A stretch of DNA of 64,000 nt from the NCBI RefSeq assembly GCF_010728925.1, contig NZ_AP022608.1, positions 4,278,001 to 4,342,000 of the forward strand, written 5' to 3'. The notes under the pieces are model-generated. The model saw only the letters and a list, made by a program, of their open reading frames with translations. It was not told where the DNA came from and did no database searches. Positions 54,079 to 63,339 of this stretch are shown here, piece by piece (the first letter of the stretch is position 1; each line of letters begins with the position of its first letter). This DNA is from Mycolicibacterium gadium. GTDB taxonomy: Bacteria > Actinomycetota > Actinomycetes > Mycobacteriales > Mycobacteriaceae. A program made the translations under genes and the position numbers.

Positions 54079-54115
54079 CATCCGTGACAGAAGGCGTGCT
54101 ACAGGAGCAGGCCCA

Positions 54116-55108
54116 CTAGACGCGAGCCGGCAGCGCGACAGTGTCGCCTGCCACGTCGATCGCGACCTTGCCGTGAAGTGCGTACGACCGCCTGTTTTCC
54201 AAGAGCTCATGAGCCTCGCCCATTCGCGCGAGCGGCAGGGTCGCGCCGATGACCGGTTTCACGAGGCCGCGCTCGATCAGGTTGGTGAGTGCGTCCAGCT
54301 TGCCGCGGTTCTGCCGAGTGAAGACGAAATGGTAGGCGGCGTTCTTGCCCCACGCCTCGATGAGATTCTGCGGCTGCGCGATGTCGACGATACTGACGAC
54401 GCGTCCGGAGTCTGCAAGCGTCAGTGGACTTCTCGTGAGCGCGTCGCCGCCGATGGTATCGAACACGACGTCGACTCCCTGGCCTCGCGTCATCTCAGAA
54501 ACGGCGTCCACGTAGTCGGTCGTCGTGAAGTCGATTGCCGCATCCGCTCCGAGCGAAAGCACCATGTCATGGTCGGCTGCCTTCGCGGTGGTGATGACCC
54601 GTGCGCCCATCGCCTTCGCGACCTGGATCGCGATCGAGCCGACGCCCCCCGCGCCGCCGTGGATGAGGACGGTCTCACCCACGGTGAGCTGCGCTCGCGT
54701 CACGAGGGCCTCCCACACCGTCCCGCCGACGAGTGTCAGGCTTGCCGCCTCGAGGTGGCTGAGATTCTTTGGCTTCCGGCCGACCAGATCGACGTCAGCG
54801 ACGTGCTGTTCGGCATACGAACCGTCGCCGCCAAAGATCTGGGGTGTGTAGTAGACCTCGTCGCCAACGCGGAACTCGGTCACCTGAGAACCGACTTCCT
54901 CGATCACGCCGGAGATGTCGTGTCCGATGATCGCGGGGAGAGGGACGTAGTCTGCGTAGTCTCCGCGACGGATCTGAAAGTCGAGCGGGTTGACGGCGGT
55001 CGCGTGGACGCGCACCCGCACCTGGCGGGGTTGGACATTCGGTACGGGGACGGCGCGCAGTTCGAAAGCGTCGGCACCGCCGAAACGGGCGAGGACGACG
55101 GCCTTCAT
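54116..55108 (-). CDS. MDR-family NADP-dependent quinone oxidoreductase
   Basis: A 330-residue zinc-free medium-chain dehydrogenase/reductase. It begins [18 protein letters not shown], has the GROES-like domain with [12 protein letters not shown], and the nucleotide-binding [16 protein letters not shown]. No structural zinc-binding cysteine cluster is present, which fits quinone oxidoreductase-like members. ATG 55108 starts exactly at the conserved MKAVV. It is divergent from the GlxA-type regulator, with a 147-base gap that holds a perfect inverted repeat, so it is the likely target of that regulator. Confidence 0.92.
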   Translation of the reverse strand: MKAVVLARFGGADAFELRAVPVPNVQPRQVRVRVHATAVNPLDFQIRRGDYADYVPLPAIIGHDISGVIEEVGSQVTEFRVGDEVYYTPQIFGGDGSYAEQHVADVDLVGRKPKNLSHLEAASLTLVGGTVWEALVTRAQLTVGETVLIHGGAGGVGSIAIQVAKAMGARVITTAKAADHDMVLSLGADAAIDFTTTDYVDAVSEMTRGQGVDVVFDTIGGDALTRSPLTLADSGRVVSIVDIAQPQNLIEAWGKNAAYHFVFTRQNRGKLDALTNLIERGLVKPVIGATLPLARMGEAHELLENRRSYALHGKVAIDVAGDTVALPARV

Positions 55109-55207
55109 GGTGTCAGCAATGATCAGAACTCCCCATCTGGAGTGTCGGCGCGACCGCGCCCGAACGGATGTCCTCTCAGTGTTCGCTATCGGCGATGCAT
55201 GCTCCAG

Positions 55208-55221
55208 TGGCAAGATTGCCA
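55208..55221. promoter_or_regulatory. Palindrome TGGCAA-GA-TTGCCA between MDR and GlxA-type genes
   Basis: A perfect 6-2-6 inverted repeat lies 35 bases before the regulator start and 100 bases before the MDR start, the position expected for an operator shared by the divergent genes. Confidence 0.5.
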
Positions 55222-55255
55222 ATATGCGCGAGGATAGTGACAGCGAGGCGTTTCT

Positions 55256-56254
55256 GTGGTGAGCCGACCCCATCACGTTGTGGTCCTCGTGCTCGACGGT
55301 GCTCTTCCCCTGGACGTCGGCATCCCGGCGGAGGTGTTCCATCCCGAGACGGGGTTTCCCTATGACGTTTCGCTCTGCGGGGTTGATGCTGGAACGGTGC
55401 CGGCTCACGGGGGCTTCGGGTACGCCGTCTCTCGCGGCTTGGAGGCGCTGGCCGGAGCCGACACGATCATCGTCCCGGGCTACGCACCGGCGGGTCGACA
55501 GGTACCGACAAAGGTGCACGAAGCACTTCGGAGCGCGGCATCGCGCGGCGTGCGGATCGCGTCGATCTGCTACGGCGCCTTCGCCCTCGCCGAGGCCGGC
55601 CTGCTCGACGGTCTCCGTGCGACGACGCACTGGGACGCGGCCGAGCAGCTGGCGGAGCGATACCCCGAGATCACGGTCGAGCCGAACGTGCTCTTCGTCG
55701 ACGAAGGACCCGTCCTCACCTCGGCGGGTGCCGCCGCCGGACTCGACCTGTGCCTGCACATCGTGCGACGCGACCTCGGTGTCACCGCGGCGAACGAGAT
55801 TGCCCGCGGCCTCGTGACTGCGCCCCATCGGAGCGGAGGGCAAGCCCAGTATCTGCCGAAGAACAGCTCCGCGCCCCGGGGTGACACTCTGGCCGCGACC
55901 CGCGAATGGGTCATGGCGCGGCTCGACCAGCCGCTCACCATCGATGATCTCGCGGCGCACGCGCGAATGTCGCCGCGTACGTTCCTGCGTCGCTTCGCCG
56001 AAGAGACCGGCAGCACTCCGTTGCAGTGGATCTTGCGCGCTCGGGTCGACGCCGCCCGAGAGCTTCTGGAGAGCACGCGGCTGTCCGTCGACCAGATCGC
56101 GGATCAGGTCGGCCTCGGAACCGGATCTAACCTGCGGCTGCACTTCCGCAGGATCGTCGATGTGTCCCCTTCCGAGTATCGGGCCACCTTTTCTGGCGGG
56201 GCACTGGCCGCAAAGCCCATCCCTGTGTCTCGAATCGCAGTGGGCCGAAGCTAG
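55256..56254 (+). CDS. GlxA-family regulator: DJ-1/PfpI domain plus AraC DNA-binding domain
   Basis: A 332-residue protein with an N-terminal DJ-1/PfpI (amidotransferase-like) domain of about 190 residues, including the nucleophile-elbow cysteine Cys105 ([14 protein letters not shown]), and a C-terminal AraC-type domain (about 215-315) with two helix-turn-helices ([21 protein letters not shown] and [22 protein letters not shown], each in part). Family members usually sense small molecules. Two adjacent GTG codons (55256, 55259) follow GAGG; either may start translation. It is divergent from the MDR reductase, its probable target. Confidence 0.9.
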   Translation: MVSRPHHVVVLVLDGALPLDVGIPAEVFHPETGFPYDVSLCGVDAGTVPAHGGFGYAVSRGLEALAGADTIIVPGYAPAGRQVPTKVHEALRSAASRGVRIASICYGAFALAEAGLLDGLRATTHWDAAEQLAERYPEITVEPNVLFVDEGPVLTSAGAAAGLDLCLHIVRRDLGVTAANEIARGLVTAPHRSGGQAQYLPKNSSAPRGDTLAATREWVMARLDQPLTIDDLAAHARMSPRTFLRRFAEETGSTPLQWILRARVDAARELLESTRLSVDQIADQVGLGTGSNLRLHFRRIVDVSPSEYRATFSGGALAAKPIPVSRIAVGRS

Positions 56255-56362
56255 TTCACGCGTTCACGACCGCAGGCACCGCAGCGCGCAGCGGACCCGT
56301 GCCCGCTCTTACGCCCGGCTTGAATGACGCAGCCGCCATGGAACCTGTTGCGGGAGGGGCAA

Positions 56363-57037
56363 TCAGGAGGTGGCATCGATCTTGCTGACAGTGAGTTCGA
56401 AGGGGCCTTGCTGTTTGTCGAGAATGTAGAGCGACACCTGGCTGATGCTTGACGGGTCCAGAGTCTGCGGCGCGTCGGGTGCGGGATCGAGTCGCATGCC
56501 AACCGGCTCGAAGCCCTCAACGGGCAGATCGTAGATCCGCTGGACGGCGGCCTCGGTCGCGAAGCGCTGGACGTAGGACCATGGCTGCCCCGCAGTGCCC
56601 ACCTTCAATAGGTAGGTCTTACCGTCGCCCACCGCGTGCACGCGCAGCGACTTCGCCCCCGCTGCGCGTAAGCCGATATCGGGATCCTGCGGACTGCGGG
56701 CCGAGGCGAATCCGCCGTTGTTCTGCAGCGAGATGTTGCCGGAGAACACGAGACCACCATCGGCGAACGCGATTCTCGAGGTGGACATGCCGCCCATCAC
56801 GGGGTCGTTGACCGTGGCCCAGGTGGCCACCTCGCCGGCGTCGTCGAGGTCGACCAGAACGGCGCCAGGTGCTTCTGGCCGGGGTGCTTGCGAGGACGAT
56901 TGGGGAGTCTGCGCCACGTTCGTCGTCTCGTCTGGGTCGACGGTTCGCCCAGTGCTTCCGCATGACACCGTCAGAAGCGCCAAGCAGGCGAACAACACGC
57001 TGAATTGCCCACGTCGGTACCCTCGCCGAGCTGACAT
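56363..57037 (-). CDS. CIA30-domain lipoprotein
   Basis: A 224-residue exported lipoprotein. The leader has an Arg-rich n-region, a hydrophobic stretch and a lipobox-like LTVSC at Cys26, then a Pro/Gln/Ser linker. The main domain matches CIA30 (complex I intermediate-associated protein 30): TWATVNDPVMGGMSTSRIAF, FSGNISLQNNGGFASARS, then SYVQRFATEAAVQRIYDLPVEGFEP in parts, ending LYILDKQQGPFELTVSKI, typical of this jelly-roll fold. Its ATG shares the base A of the DUF4174 stop (TGATG), so the two genes form a coupled pair. No binding partner is known. Confidence 0.83.
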   Translation of the reverse strand: MSARRGYRRGQFSVLFACLALLTVSCGSTGRTVDPDETTNVAQTPQSSSQAPRPEAPGAVLVDLDDAGEVATWATVNDPVMGGMSTSRIAFADGGLVFSGNISLQNNGGFASARSPQDPDIGLRAAGAKSLRVHAVGDGKTYLLKVGTAGQPWSYVQRFATEAAVQRIYDLPVEGFEPVGMRLDPAPDAPQTLDPSSISQVSLYILDKQQGPFELTVSKIDATS

Positions 57038-57507
57038 CAACACCGACTCGGGTTGGCATTCATCTCGCGGCCTCGCATGGGCATGCCATCGATCACCGCA
57101 TAGATTACGGAGAGGTCCGGTACCTCGTTGACGCGCAGTTTTTCGCCGCCATCTTTCCCGATCAGCACGACGCTGAAGGCGTTCTCGCCGATCGCATGTC
57201 GGTCTCCAAGCCGTTGTGACTCATCGGCGTTGATGGCTTGACCATCTAGCGTGCTGTTTCCCTCGGTGACCACCAGGCCAAGCACCATGTCGCGGCTGAC
57301 AAAGTCACATCGCCTGGCCTCGATTCGGCCCAGCGTTTCAACGAGCCGTGGATCGCTGTCTGTCGGCGCGAACACCAGCAGAGGGCGACGTTCCCACCGA
57401 TAGTCACCGAGTTCGTCGGCCACGGCGGTAGCCGATCCGAGGGCAATGCTCGTTACCAACACCATTAGAACGAGCGCCAATTGGCGAATGCTGGGCTTCT
57501 TTACCAT
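57037..57507 (-). CDS. Secreted DUF4174 protein
   Basis: A 156-residue protein with a cleavable signal peptide (hydrophobic LVLMVLVTSIALGSATAVADE) followed by the DUF4174 domain, whose hallmark is the opening LGDYRWERRPLLVFAP. The later SVVLIGKDGGEKLRV and the IDGMPMRGREM segment are also family features. The domain resembles a thioredoxin-like fold without CxxC. Its function is unknown. The stop overlaps the CIA30 start, implying co-translation. No Shine-Dalgarno sequence is evident. Confidence 0.85.
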   Translation of the reverse strand: MVKKPSIRQLALVLMVLVTSIALGSATAVADELGDYRWERRPLLVFAPTDSDPRLVETLGRIEARRCDFVSRDMVLGLVVTEGNSTLDGQAINADESQRLGDRHAIGENAFSVVLIGKDGGEKLRVNEVPDLSVIYAVIDGMPMRGREMNANPSRC

Positions 57508-57754
57508 GATGATTTCGACTGTACTGACTCATGCTGGTGACGACAGCCTGTCGAGTATCGCCACGCGGACGCCTAAACGACGCAGGAGACGAGGGGTCGG
57601 TCCCTCACGAAGCGGTCGATAAAGACAGGACGAGATAAGACAAATCAATGAGCACATGTGTGACGCTCTGCGTGAGCGCGCCGTAAGAACCGCACAGTGA
57701 CAACGAGTTTGGGAACTGACGGTACCCTCGGGTCCTGCCGAAAGGATCTGACAC

Positions 57755-58381
57755 GTGAATCCACAGGCCGAAGACCACAATGCACCGATATCGCACTGGT
57801 CGCAGATCCACGGCTGGTTCGGCTGGCGTGACCTGCAGGAGGAGGCGGTGACCACCTTCGCGGACGGCAGCACGTTCGTCGAGGTCGGCTCCTACCTGGG
57901 TCGCAGTCTGTGTTCACTGGCCGAGGTGGTGCGCGAGGCGAATCGCGACTTCACCGTGGTCGGCGTCGACTACTGCCGCGGCAGCGGACGCGAGGGTACC
58001 GCGGACAAGGACTCTCATGCCGCCGCCGTCGCCGATGGGGGCGGCACCCTGGCCGGGCAGTTGCACCGCAACGTCATCGCGTGTGGTTTCGCCGACCGGG
58101 TACACCTCTTGGTAAGCCCGTCACCGGCGGCCGCCGCGCTCTTCGCCGACGGGTCCCTGGCCTGGGTTCACCTCGACGCCCGCCACGAGTACGACAGCGT
58201 GCTCGGCGACATTGACGGCTGGCTACCGAAGGTGGCGCCGGGCGGATGGCTCTCCGGGGACGACTACGACGAGCAGTGGTGGCCGGGTGTGGTTGCGGCA
58301 GTGCGGGATCGCGTTCCCGATGCCCAGGAATGCTCCACCCGACAGTGGCGCTGGGTGAATCCGCAGAGCTCGTCTCGCTGA
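57755..58381 (+). CDS. Class I SAM-dependent methyltransferase
   Basis: A 208-residue methyltransferase of the Methyltransf_24 type. Motif I is VEVGSYLGRSLCSL (about 42-55), the acidic SAM-binding turn is VVGVDYCRG, and the later DARHEYDSVLGDIDGWLPKVAPGGW (in parts) with GDDYDEQ matches the family closing region. The substrate is not predictable. GTG 57755 follows GAAAGGA by nine bases. It is a single gene, separated by 247 bases from the DUF4174 gene with no obvious element in between other than weak A/T-rich stretches. Confidence 0.85.
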   Translation: MNPQAEDHNAPISHWSQIHGWFGWRDLQEEAVTTFADGSTFVEVGSYLGRSLCSLAEVVREANRDFTVVGVDYCRGSGREGTADKDSHAAAVADGGGTLAGQLHRNVIACGFADRVHLLVSPSPAAAALFADGSLAWVHLDARHEYDSVLGDIDGWLPKVAPGGWLSGDDYDEQWWPGVVAAVRDRVPDAQECSTRQWRWVNPQSSSR

Positions 58382-58548
58382 CAGCCGGCTGAAATCGCCC
58401 GGTGGCACGGCTGGTCGAAACCCGAGGCCACGCATTCCCATCGCCCTGCTGCTTGCGCCGTTTGGCAATCGACGAGGACCGACAATCGGCTAGCTTGAGT
58501 TCAGCCCTTAGCGGTAGCCAAGACGAGCACCTGAAAGGTGTGTTCTCA

Positions 58549-60015
58549 ATGGAGAGAAACGCAGTCGATAAAACCGAAGACGCCTCTCTGCTGAAGGTCC
58601 TCGGCAATTGGGATGTATTAGCCCTCGGCTTTGGTGCCATGATCGGATTCGGCTGGGTGGTGCTCACCGGAGACTGGATCGGGTCTGCGGGCTCGCTCGG
58701 CGCGGTGCTGGCGATGCTCGCCGGCGGGGCGATCATGGGCGTGGTCGGATTGACGTACGCCGAGCTCACGGCGGCCATGCCCAAGGCCGGAGGTGAGCAC
58801 AACTTTTTGCTTCGCGGCATGGGACCCCGGTGGTCGTTCGTCGGCTCGTGGGGCATCGTCGGCGGTTACGTGACCATCGTGATGTTCGAGGCGGTGGCTC
58901 TGCCCAGAACCGCGCTGTATCTATTTCCCGGCCTCAACCAGGTTCCGTTGTGGGAGGTCGCGGGCAGCCAGGTCTATCTCACCTGGGCACTGGTCGGCGC
59001 GATCGCCGCGGCGATCATCACCACGATCAACATCCTCGGCGTCAAGTTCGCGAGTGTGGCACAGACGTTCGTCGTGGTGCTGCTGCTGGTCATCGGCCTG
59101 ATGCTGGTTGTCGGATCCTTCACCGGCGGCTCGACGAACAACATGGAGCCGCTCTTCACCGGCGGCACCGCAGGGTTTTTCGCCGTTCTCGTCGTGGTGC
59201 CCTTTCTGTTCGTCGGATTCGACGTCATCCCGCAGTCCGCGGAGGAAGTGAACATCCCTGCGCGTCAGATCGGACGCCTGGTCGTCATCGCCGTGTTCCT
59301 GGCCTCCATCTGGTACGTCATGACCATTCTGACCACCTCGTCGGCGATGAGCGCCGCCGAGCTCGGGGAGGCGGATATCGCCACCGCGGACGCGTTCGGC
59401 GCGATGTTCGGCAGCGACTTCATGGCGAAGCTCCTGATCGCGGGCGGCATCGCCGGCATCCTCACGTCGTGGAACTCGCTGCTGCTCGGCGCCTCGCGTC
59501 TGATGTACTCGATGGCGCGCTCGGGCATGCTGCCCGCCTGGTTCGGCAAGCTGCACCCGAAGTTCCGCACCCCGATCAACGCACTGCTGTTCGTCGGTGG
59601 CCTGTCCTTCGTCGCCCCGTTCCTCGGCGAGGCGATGCTCGGCTGGCTCGTCGACTCCGGCTCTCCCAGCATCGTCATCGCCTACCTGCTGGTGGCGGTC
59701 GTCTTCGTCGTCCTGCGCCGCCGGGAGCCGCTGATGGACCGACCGCTCCGGGTGGGGGGCAAGGGGAACGGCGGCCTGCTGATCGGCGGCGCCGCCGTCG
59801 TGCTGTGCGTTGGGCTGCTGAGCCTCTACCTGCCGGGCATGCCGGCGTTCCTCGACGTGCCGCCGTGGATCCTGTTCGGTGCCTGGTGGGCGCTCGGCGC
59901 GTTCTTTCTACTTCGCATCCCAACGCGTATCAAGCCGGGCGAAGACGCTGAACATCGGTTGCTCGACGCGCTAAAGGAGCGTCGAGCGCTGGCGACGGGC
60001 TCGAGTAGCCGGTAA
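58549..60015 (+). CDS. APC-superfamily amino-acid permease
   Basis: A 488-residue integral membrane protein of the amino acid/polyamine/organocation superfamily with about 12 helices. The conserved first helix segment GFGAMIGFGWVVLTG carries the GxG-type unwinding motif, helix two has the YAELTAAMPKAGGEHNFLLRGMGP signature in parts, and the sixth helix region reads FLFVGFDVIPQSAEEV. The substrate cannot be assigned. ATG 58549 follows GAAAGGTG; the frame is open upstream without better starts. It converges with the BrkB-type gene. Confidence 0.9.
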   Translation: MERNAVDKTEDASLLKVLGNWDVLALGFGAMIGFGWVVLTGDWIGSAGSLGAVLAMLAGGAIMGVVGLTYAELTAAMPKAGGEHNFLLRGMGPRWSFVGSWGIVGGYVTIVMFEAVALPRTALYLFPGLNQVPLWEVAGSQVYLTWALVGAIAAAIITTINILGVKFASVAQTFVVVLLLVIGLMLVVGSFTGGSTNNMEPLFTGGTAGFFAVLVVVPFLFVGFDVIPQSAEEVNIPARQIGRLVVIAVFLASIWYVMTILTTSSAMSAAELGEADIATADAFGAMFGSDFMAKLLIAGGIAGILTSWNSLLLGASRLMYSMARSGMLPAWFGKLHPKFRTPINALLFVGGLSFVAPFLGEAMLGWLVDSGSPSIVIAYLLVAVVFVVLRRREPLMDRPLRVGGKGNGGLLIGGAAVVLCVGLLSLYLPGMPAFLDVPPWILFGAWWALGAFFLLRIPTRIKPGEDAEHRLLDALKERRALATGSSSR

Positions 60016-60027
60016 AGCGCCTGCCGA

Positions 60028-61281
60028 TTAGCCGTCGTCTTGGCCGCGAGATTCCCGTAGGGCGCGGCCACGTTCGACGTCCTGTTCTTCTTTGGCCTGA
60101 TTCTTGAGGGCGACCCGGCTGTCGCGGGGCGGCAGTTGCAGATCGCGTTCGGCATGGATGCCTGCCTGCAGTTGGCGGCCGCGTTCGAGTTCGGCGTCCA
60201 GTTCGGCTCCGAATAGCAATGCCAAATTGGTGATCCACAACCAGAGTAGGAAGACGATGACTCCGGCCAGCGCACCATAGGTCTTGTTGTAGCTGCCGAA
60301 GTTGGCGACGTAGAAGCCGAACCCGACCGACGCCAGAACCCAGACCAGTATCGCCACCCCGGCCCCGATGCTGATCCACCGGAACTTTGGTTGCTTGACG
60401 TTGGGGGAGGAGTAGTACAAGACGGCGACCGCCAAGATCACGAAGATCAGGACGATCGGCCAGCGCCCGATGTTCCAGGCCGTCAGCGCGACCTCGCCTG
60501 CTCCGATGGCGTCGCCGACCGCCTGGGCGAGCGGTCCGCTGACCGCGAGCATGAACGCCACCACGGCCACGGCGACGAGCCCGACCAGGGTCACCGCCAA
60601 CTGAATCGGCCGCAACTTCCAGACCGGTCGGCCTTCTTCCACTTCATATATCCGGTTCATGGCGCGACCGAAGGCGCCGATGTAACCCGACGCCGACCAC
60701 AACGCGCCGGCGATACCGACGATCAGCGCGAAGCCGGCAGACGGGGACTCGACCAATTGCTGAATCGGGGCGCGCAGCGTGTCAACCGCTGAGGCCGGGC
60801 CGAGGTCATCCACGATTTGCAAGACCGCCTCGGTCGTGCGCTGCCCCTGACCGAACACGCCGAGCAGGGAGACCACGACCACCAAGGCGGGGAACAGCGA
60901 GAGCACGGCGTAATACGTGAGGGCTGCGGCCAGGTCGGTGCACTGGTCGGTGCTGAACTCTCGTGCTGTTTTGCGGAGCACGAACAACACCGAACGCTTC
61001 TTGAGATCGGTGGGTGAATCTGGCTTGGAGGGGTCTTCTGGGTCGGGGGCATCTTTGGTGTCTTCATTGGCGTCGGGTTCGGGAAGATCACGGTCAGGTG
61101 CGGGGTGGGCAGGTGCGGTCAGCGTTCTCTCGACGGACGTGGCGCCCAGCCCGGTGACCGAGTCTCTGGGCGACCGATTCCGCCATCGACTCACCAACAG
61201 GCCAGCCAGCAGCCCACCAATCGCCCCGATCCACCACTTGAGCCACGACGGCCCACGCGTCATTTCGACCTGGTCGTTCAT
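60028..61281 (-). CDS. YihY/BrkB-family membrane protein
   Basis: A 417-residue protein of the YihY/virulence factor BrkB family (older name: ribonuclease BN-like, now considered wrong). An N-terminal helix (about 12-30) and an acidic Pro/Asp linker (to about 90) are followed by the BrkB domain with six helices, including the signature AAALTYYAVLSLFPALVVVVSLLG and the late YGALAGVIVFLLWLWITNLALLFGAELDAE, each in part. The last 50 residues are charged. Function is unknown. It converges with the APC permease gene. Confidence 0.9.
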   Translation of the reverse strand: MNDQVEMTRGPSWLKWWIGAIGGLLAGLLVSRWRNRSPRDSVTGLGATSVERTLTAPAHPAPDRDLPEPDANEDTKDAPDPEDPSKPDSPTDLKKRSVLFVLRKTAREFSTDQCTDLAAALTYYAVLSLFPALVVVVSLLGVFGQGQRTTEAVLQIVDDLGPASAVDTLRAPIQQLVESPSAGFALIVGIAGALWSASGYIGAFGRAMNRIYEVEEGRPVWKLRPIQLAVTLVGLVAVAVVAFMLAVSGPLAQAVGDAIGAGEVALTAWNIGRWPIVLIFVILAVAVLYYSSPNVKQPKFRWISIGAGVAILVWVLASVGFGFYVANFGSYNKTYGALAGVIVFLLWLWITNLALLFGAELDAELERGRQLQAGIHAERDLQLPPRDSRVALKNQAKEEQDVERGRALRESRGQDDG

Positions 61282-61503
61282 CGACGGCGGCGCCCCACCA
61301 GAACGCCGATGATCGACGGTTCTGGCGAGCTGCGGTCGGGTCCTGTCACAGCCTCACGTCCTCACGCCTTGTCGGTGACCCAGCGCTCTGGGCCTCGCCA
61401 CGCAGATGCCCGCGAGCAAGGTCGACGAAACTGCCTCGCGCGTAAATTCGTTCGCCGGAGATCCCCGATCGCATGACAAACGAGGCGCGGCAGCTCGCTG
61501 AAT

Positions 61504-62235
61504 TCAGCCGGCGAGAATGAAGGACAGGAAGAATCCGCCCGCGGTGGCGAACGCGTTGAGTGGCCGGCCATGTTCGAACGCTTCGGGCATCAGCGTGTCG
61601 GCTAGTGACGCCAGCACCGCGCCACCAGCGAATGCGAGCGCCACCGCCAACACGGGATCGCTCAAGTGTCCGGCGGTAAACCTGCCTACGACCACCGCTG
61701 CCGCCAGCAGCGCCGCACACGCCATCCAGACACCGATCGCAGCGCGAGCGCTCATACCGGAATGGCGCATCGACATCGCGCCAACTAGCGATTCGGGCAA
61801 GTTGGAGAAGAAAATCGCCACCAACAGCGAAACAGACGCCCCGCCGACCAACGAGACACCCAACGCCAGATTTTCGGGCACGCCGTCCAAAGTCACCGCG
61901 GCCAGCAGCGCCAGCCCAACACCTCGGCGAGCCCCCTCGGTGACCACTTCACGTTGCTCCGGACCGGAATGTCCACTGACGTAACGATCGAGCAGACTGT
62001 CCGCGATGACGAACGAAGCCGCTCCGGCCAGCAGGCCGAGGCCGGAGTGCAGCGCTCCGCCCAGATGGAAGGCCTCTTCGAATAGTTCGAAGGCCAGCGC
62101 GGAGATGAGGGCGCCACTGGCAAAAGCGAGCAATACGCCGGTCACCTTCTTGGGCAGATCCCATCGTGCGCCAATGGCCGCACCGATCACCAACGCGCTA
62201 GACGCCGCCAGCCCGAACAGCACAGCTGTGAGCAT
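61504..62235 (-). CDS. ZIP-type metal transporter with altered metal motif
   Basis: A 243-residue protein with about eight helices and the ZIP-family layout, including the 4th-helix PEN motif in LDGVPENLALG and the 5th-helix PES in FSNLPESLVGAM. In ZIP proteins these helices normally begin HN-P-E-G and H-x-x-P-E-G; here Asp-Gly and Ser-Asn replace the first histidines, so metal use may differ. GGFFLSFILAG ends the protein. ATG 62235 is chosen since AGAAGGG lies seven bases upstream; the ATG at 62241 has no room for it. No metal regulator is adjacent. Confidence 0.8.
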   Translation of the reverse strand: MLTAVLFGLAASSALVIGAAIGARWDLPKKVTGVLLAFASGALISALAFELFEEAFHLGGALHSGLGLLAGAASFVIADSLLDRYVSGHSGPEQREVVTEGARRGVGLALLAAVTLDGVPENLALGVSLVGGASVSLLVAIFFSNLPESLVGAMSMRHSGMSARAAIGVWMACAALLAAAVVVGRFTAGHLSDPVLAVALAFAGGAVLASLADTLMPEAFEHGRPLNAFATAGGFFLSFILAG

Positions 62236-62377
62236 GGGCATTCCCTTCTGACGACCTCAGCACCGTGTTCCCGCGGCGAGCCCCGAAAAACGTGCCGACT
62301 GAACGCGCAGGCCGTCTGGACCAGGCTGCTTCTCCGATTTCGCGGCCGATGAACCCGGTTCGGCTTCTCCAGAGTGT

Positions 62378-63304
62378 TTGAATGGAGCCATCAATGGCTC
62401 CCGGCCTCTTCGAGGTCTTACGCTGCCGCGGCTTCCGAAGGTGGCCGCGCTGGCACCGGTCGGTCGGATTCCGGAAGGGCGGGTCATTGATCTGCCCAAT
62501 CGGGGCAGCACGTATGTCTATGACTCGGGGCCATCGGACGGGCCGGCGCACCTGCTGCTGCATTCGCTGGCCTGCACGGGGCTCATGACGTGGTACCCCG
62601 CCTTGGACGTGGTGCGAGAGTTCGGCCGCGTCGTGGTGTTCGACCAGCGCTGCCACGGGCAAGGTATCTCGGCGCCCCGCGTCCTGCTCGAGGACTGTGC
62701 TGACGACGTCGCGGCAGTCGCCGATGCCCTGGGCATCCGCAGTTTCGTGCCGGTCGGCTACTCGATGGGGTCGCTCGTCGCGCAACTGGTGTGGAAACGA
62801 CATCGCGAACGGGTCGACGGACTGGTGCTGTGCGCCGCTGCGGCAGCCGTTAGCCGCGCTCGCTACGAACGGTTGGCCACCGGCTTGTTCGCCTCGCTGA
62901 TCGAGGCACTCGGCCCGACGCCCCGCCGCTGCGGGCCCTCGGCAGCGGTGACGGGTGGACTGCTCCCCGATCATCAGTGGGTGTTGAGTCAGTTCCGCGC
63001 CACCTCGCCGGGGGGCATCACCCGCGCGATCGCCGAGGTGGTCCGGTTCGATTCGACGACATGGGTCGGCGATATCGATGTCCCCACATCGGTTCTGGTG
63101 ACTGCCAAAGATCGAGCATTCGGCGTCCAGCGGCAGAAGTGGCTGGCAACTCACATACCTGACGCCGAGATGGTGACGGTCGAGGCCGGCCACGCGGGGT
63201 GCACCTTGCAGCCGGCTGTTTTCGTCCCCGGACTTCGGCGGGCGATCGAATCGGTCCACCGCCGACTTCCATCGCCGCGCGTCGCCGAGCGCACCGCCAG
63301 GTAG
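62378..63304 (+). CDS. Alpha/beta hydrolase
   Basis: A 308-residue alpha/beta hydrolase. Oxyanion-hole segment LLLHSLACTG, the strand with VVVFDQRCHGQG, the nucleophile elbow GYSMGS (Ser), the acid in LVTAKDRAFG and the catalytic His in VEAGHAGC are readable. The substrate is unknown. The start is uncertain: TTG 62378 gives the full N-terminus but has only a weak GAG upstream; GTG 62441 would be an alternative. The WS/DGAT gene begins 36 bases later on the same strand, so the two may work together in lipid metabolism. Confidence 0.82.
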   Translation: MNGAINGSRPLRGLTLPRLPKVAALAPVGRIPEGRVIDLPNRGSTYVYDSGPSDGPAHLLLHSLACTGLMTWYPALDVVREFGRVVVFDQRCHGQGISAPRVLLEDCADDVAAVADALGIRSFVPVGYSMGSLVAQLVWKRHRERVDGLVLCAAAAAVSRARYERLATGLFASLIEALGPTPRRCGPSAAVTGGLLPDHQWVLSQFRATSPGGITRAIAEVVRFDSTTWVGDIDVPTSVLVTAKDRAFGVQRQKWLATHIPDAEMVTVEAGHAGCTLQPAVFVPGLRRAIESVHRRLPSPRVAERTAR

Positions 63305-63339
63305 TGGCGCAAGGCCTCCGGGCGAGGGGAGGAGCGGCG

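Larger units (their letters stand above)
53498..54115. other. 618-base gap between P450 and MDR reductase genes, no gene seen
   Basis: No reading frame here looks coding in either direction. The gap holds a perfect 11-base hairpin (53953-53982) and a 14-base inverted repeat (54065-54078), listed separately. The sequence near 53860-53930 is less GC-rich than the surroundings and could hold a promoter for the P450 group. Confidence 0.5.

Noticed and set aside
53839..54210. Minus-strand frame of about 123 codons in the P450-MDR gap
   Set aside because: Includes the hairpin at 53953-53982 and overlaps the MDR end; Ser/Arg-rich with no similarity to known families.
54041..55237. Plus-strand frame opposite the MDR reductase
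   Set aside because: The minus strand encodes an end-to-end MDR protein with clear motifs; the plus frame has none.
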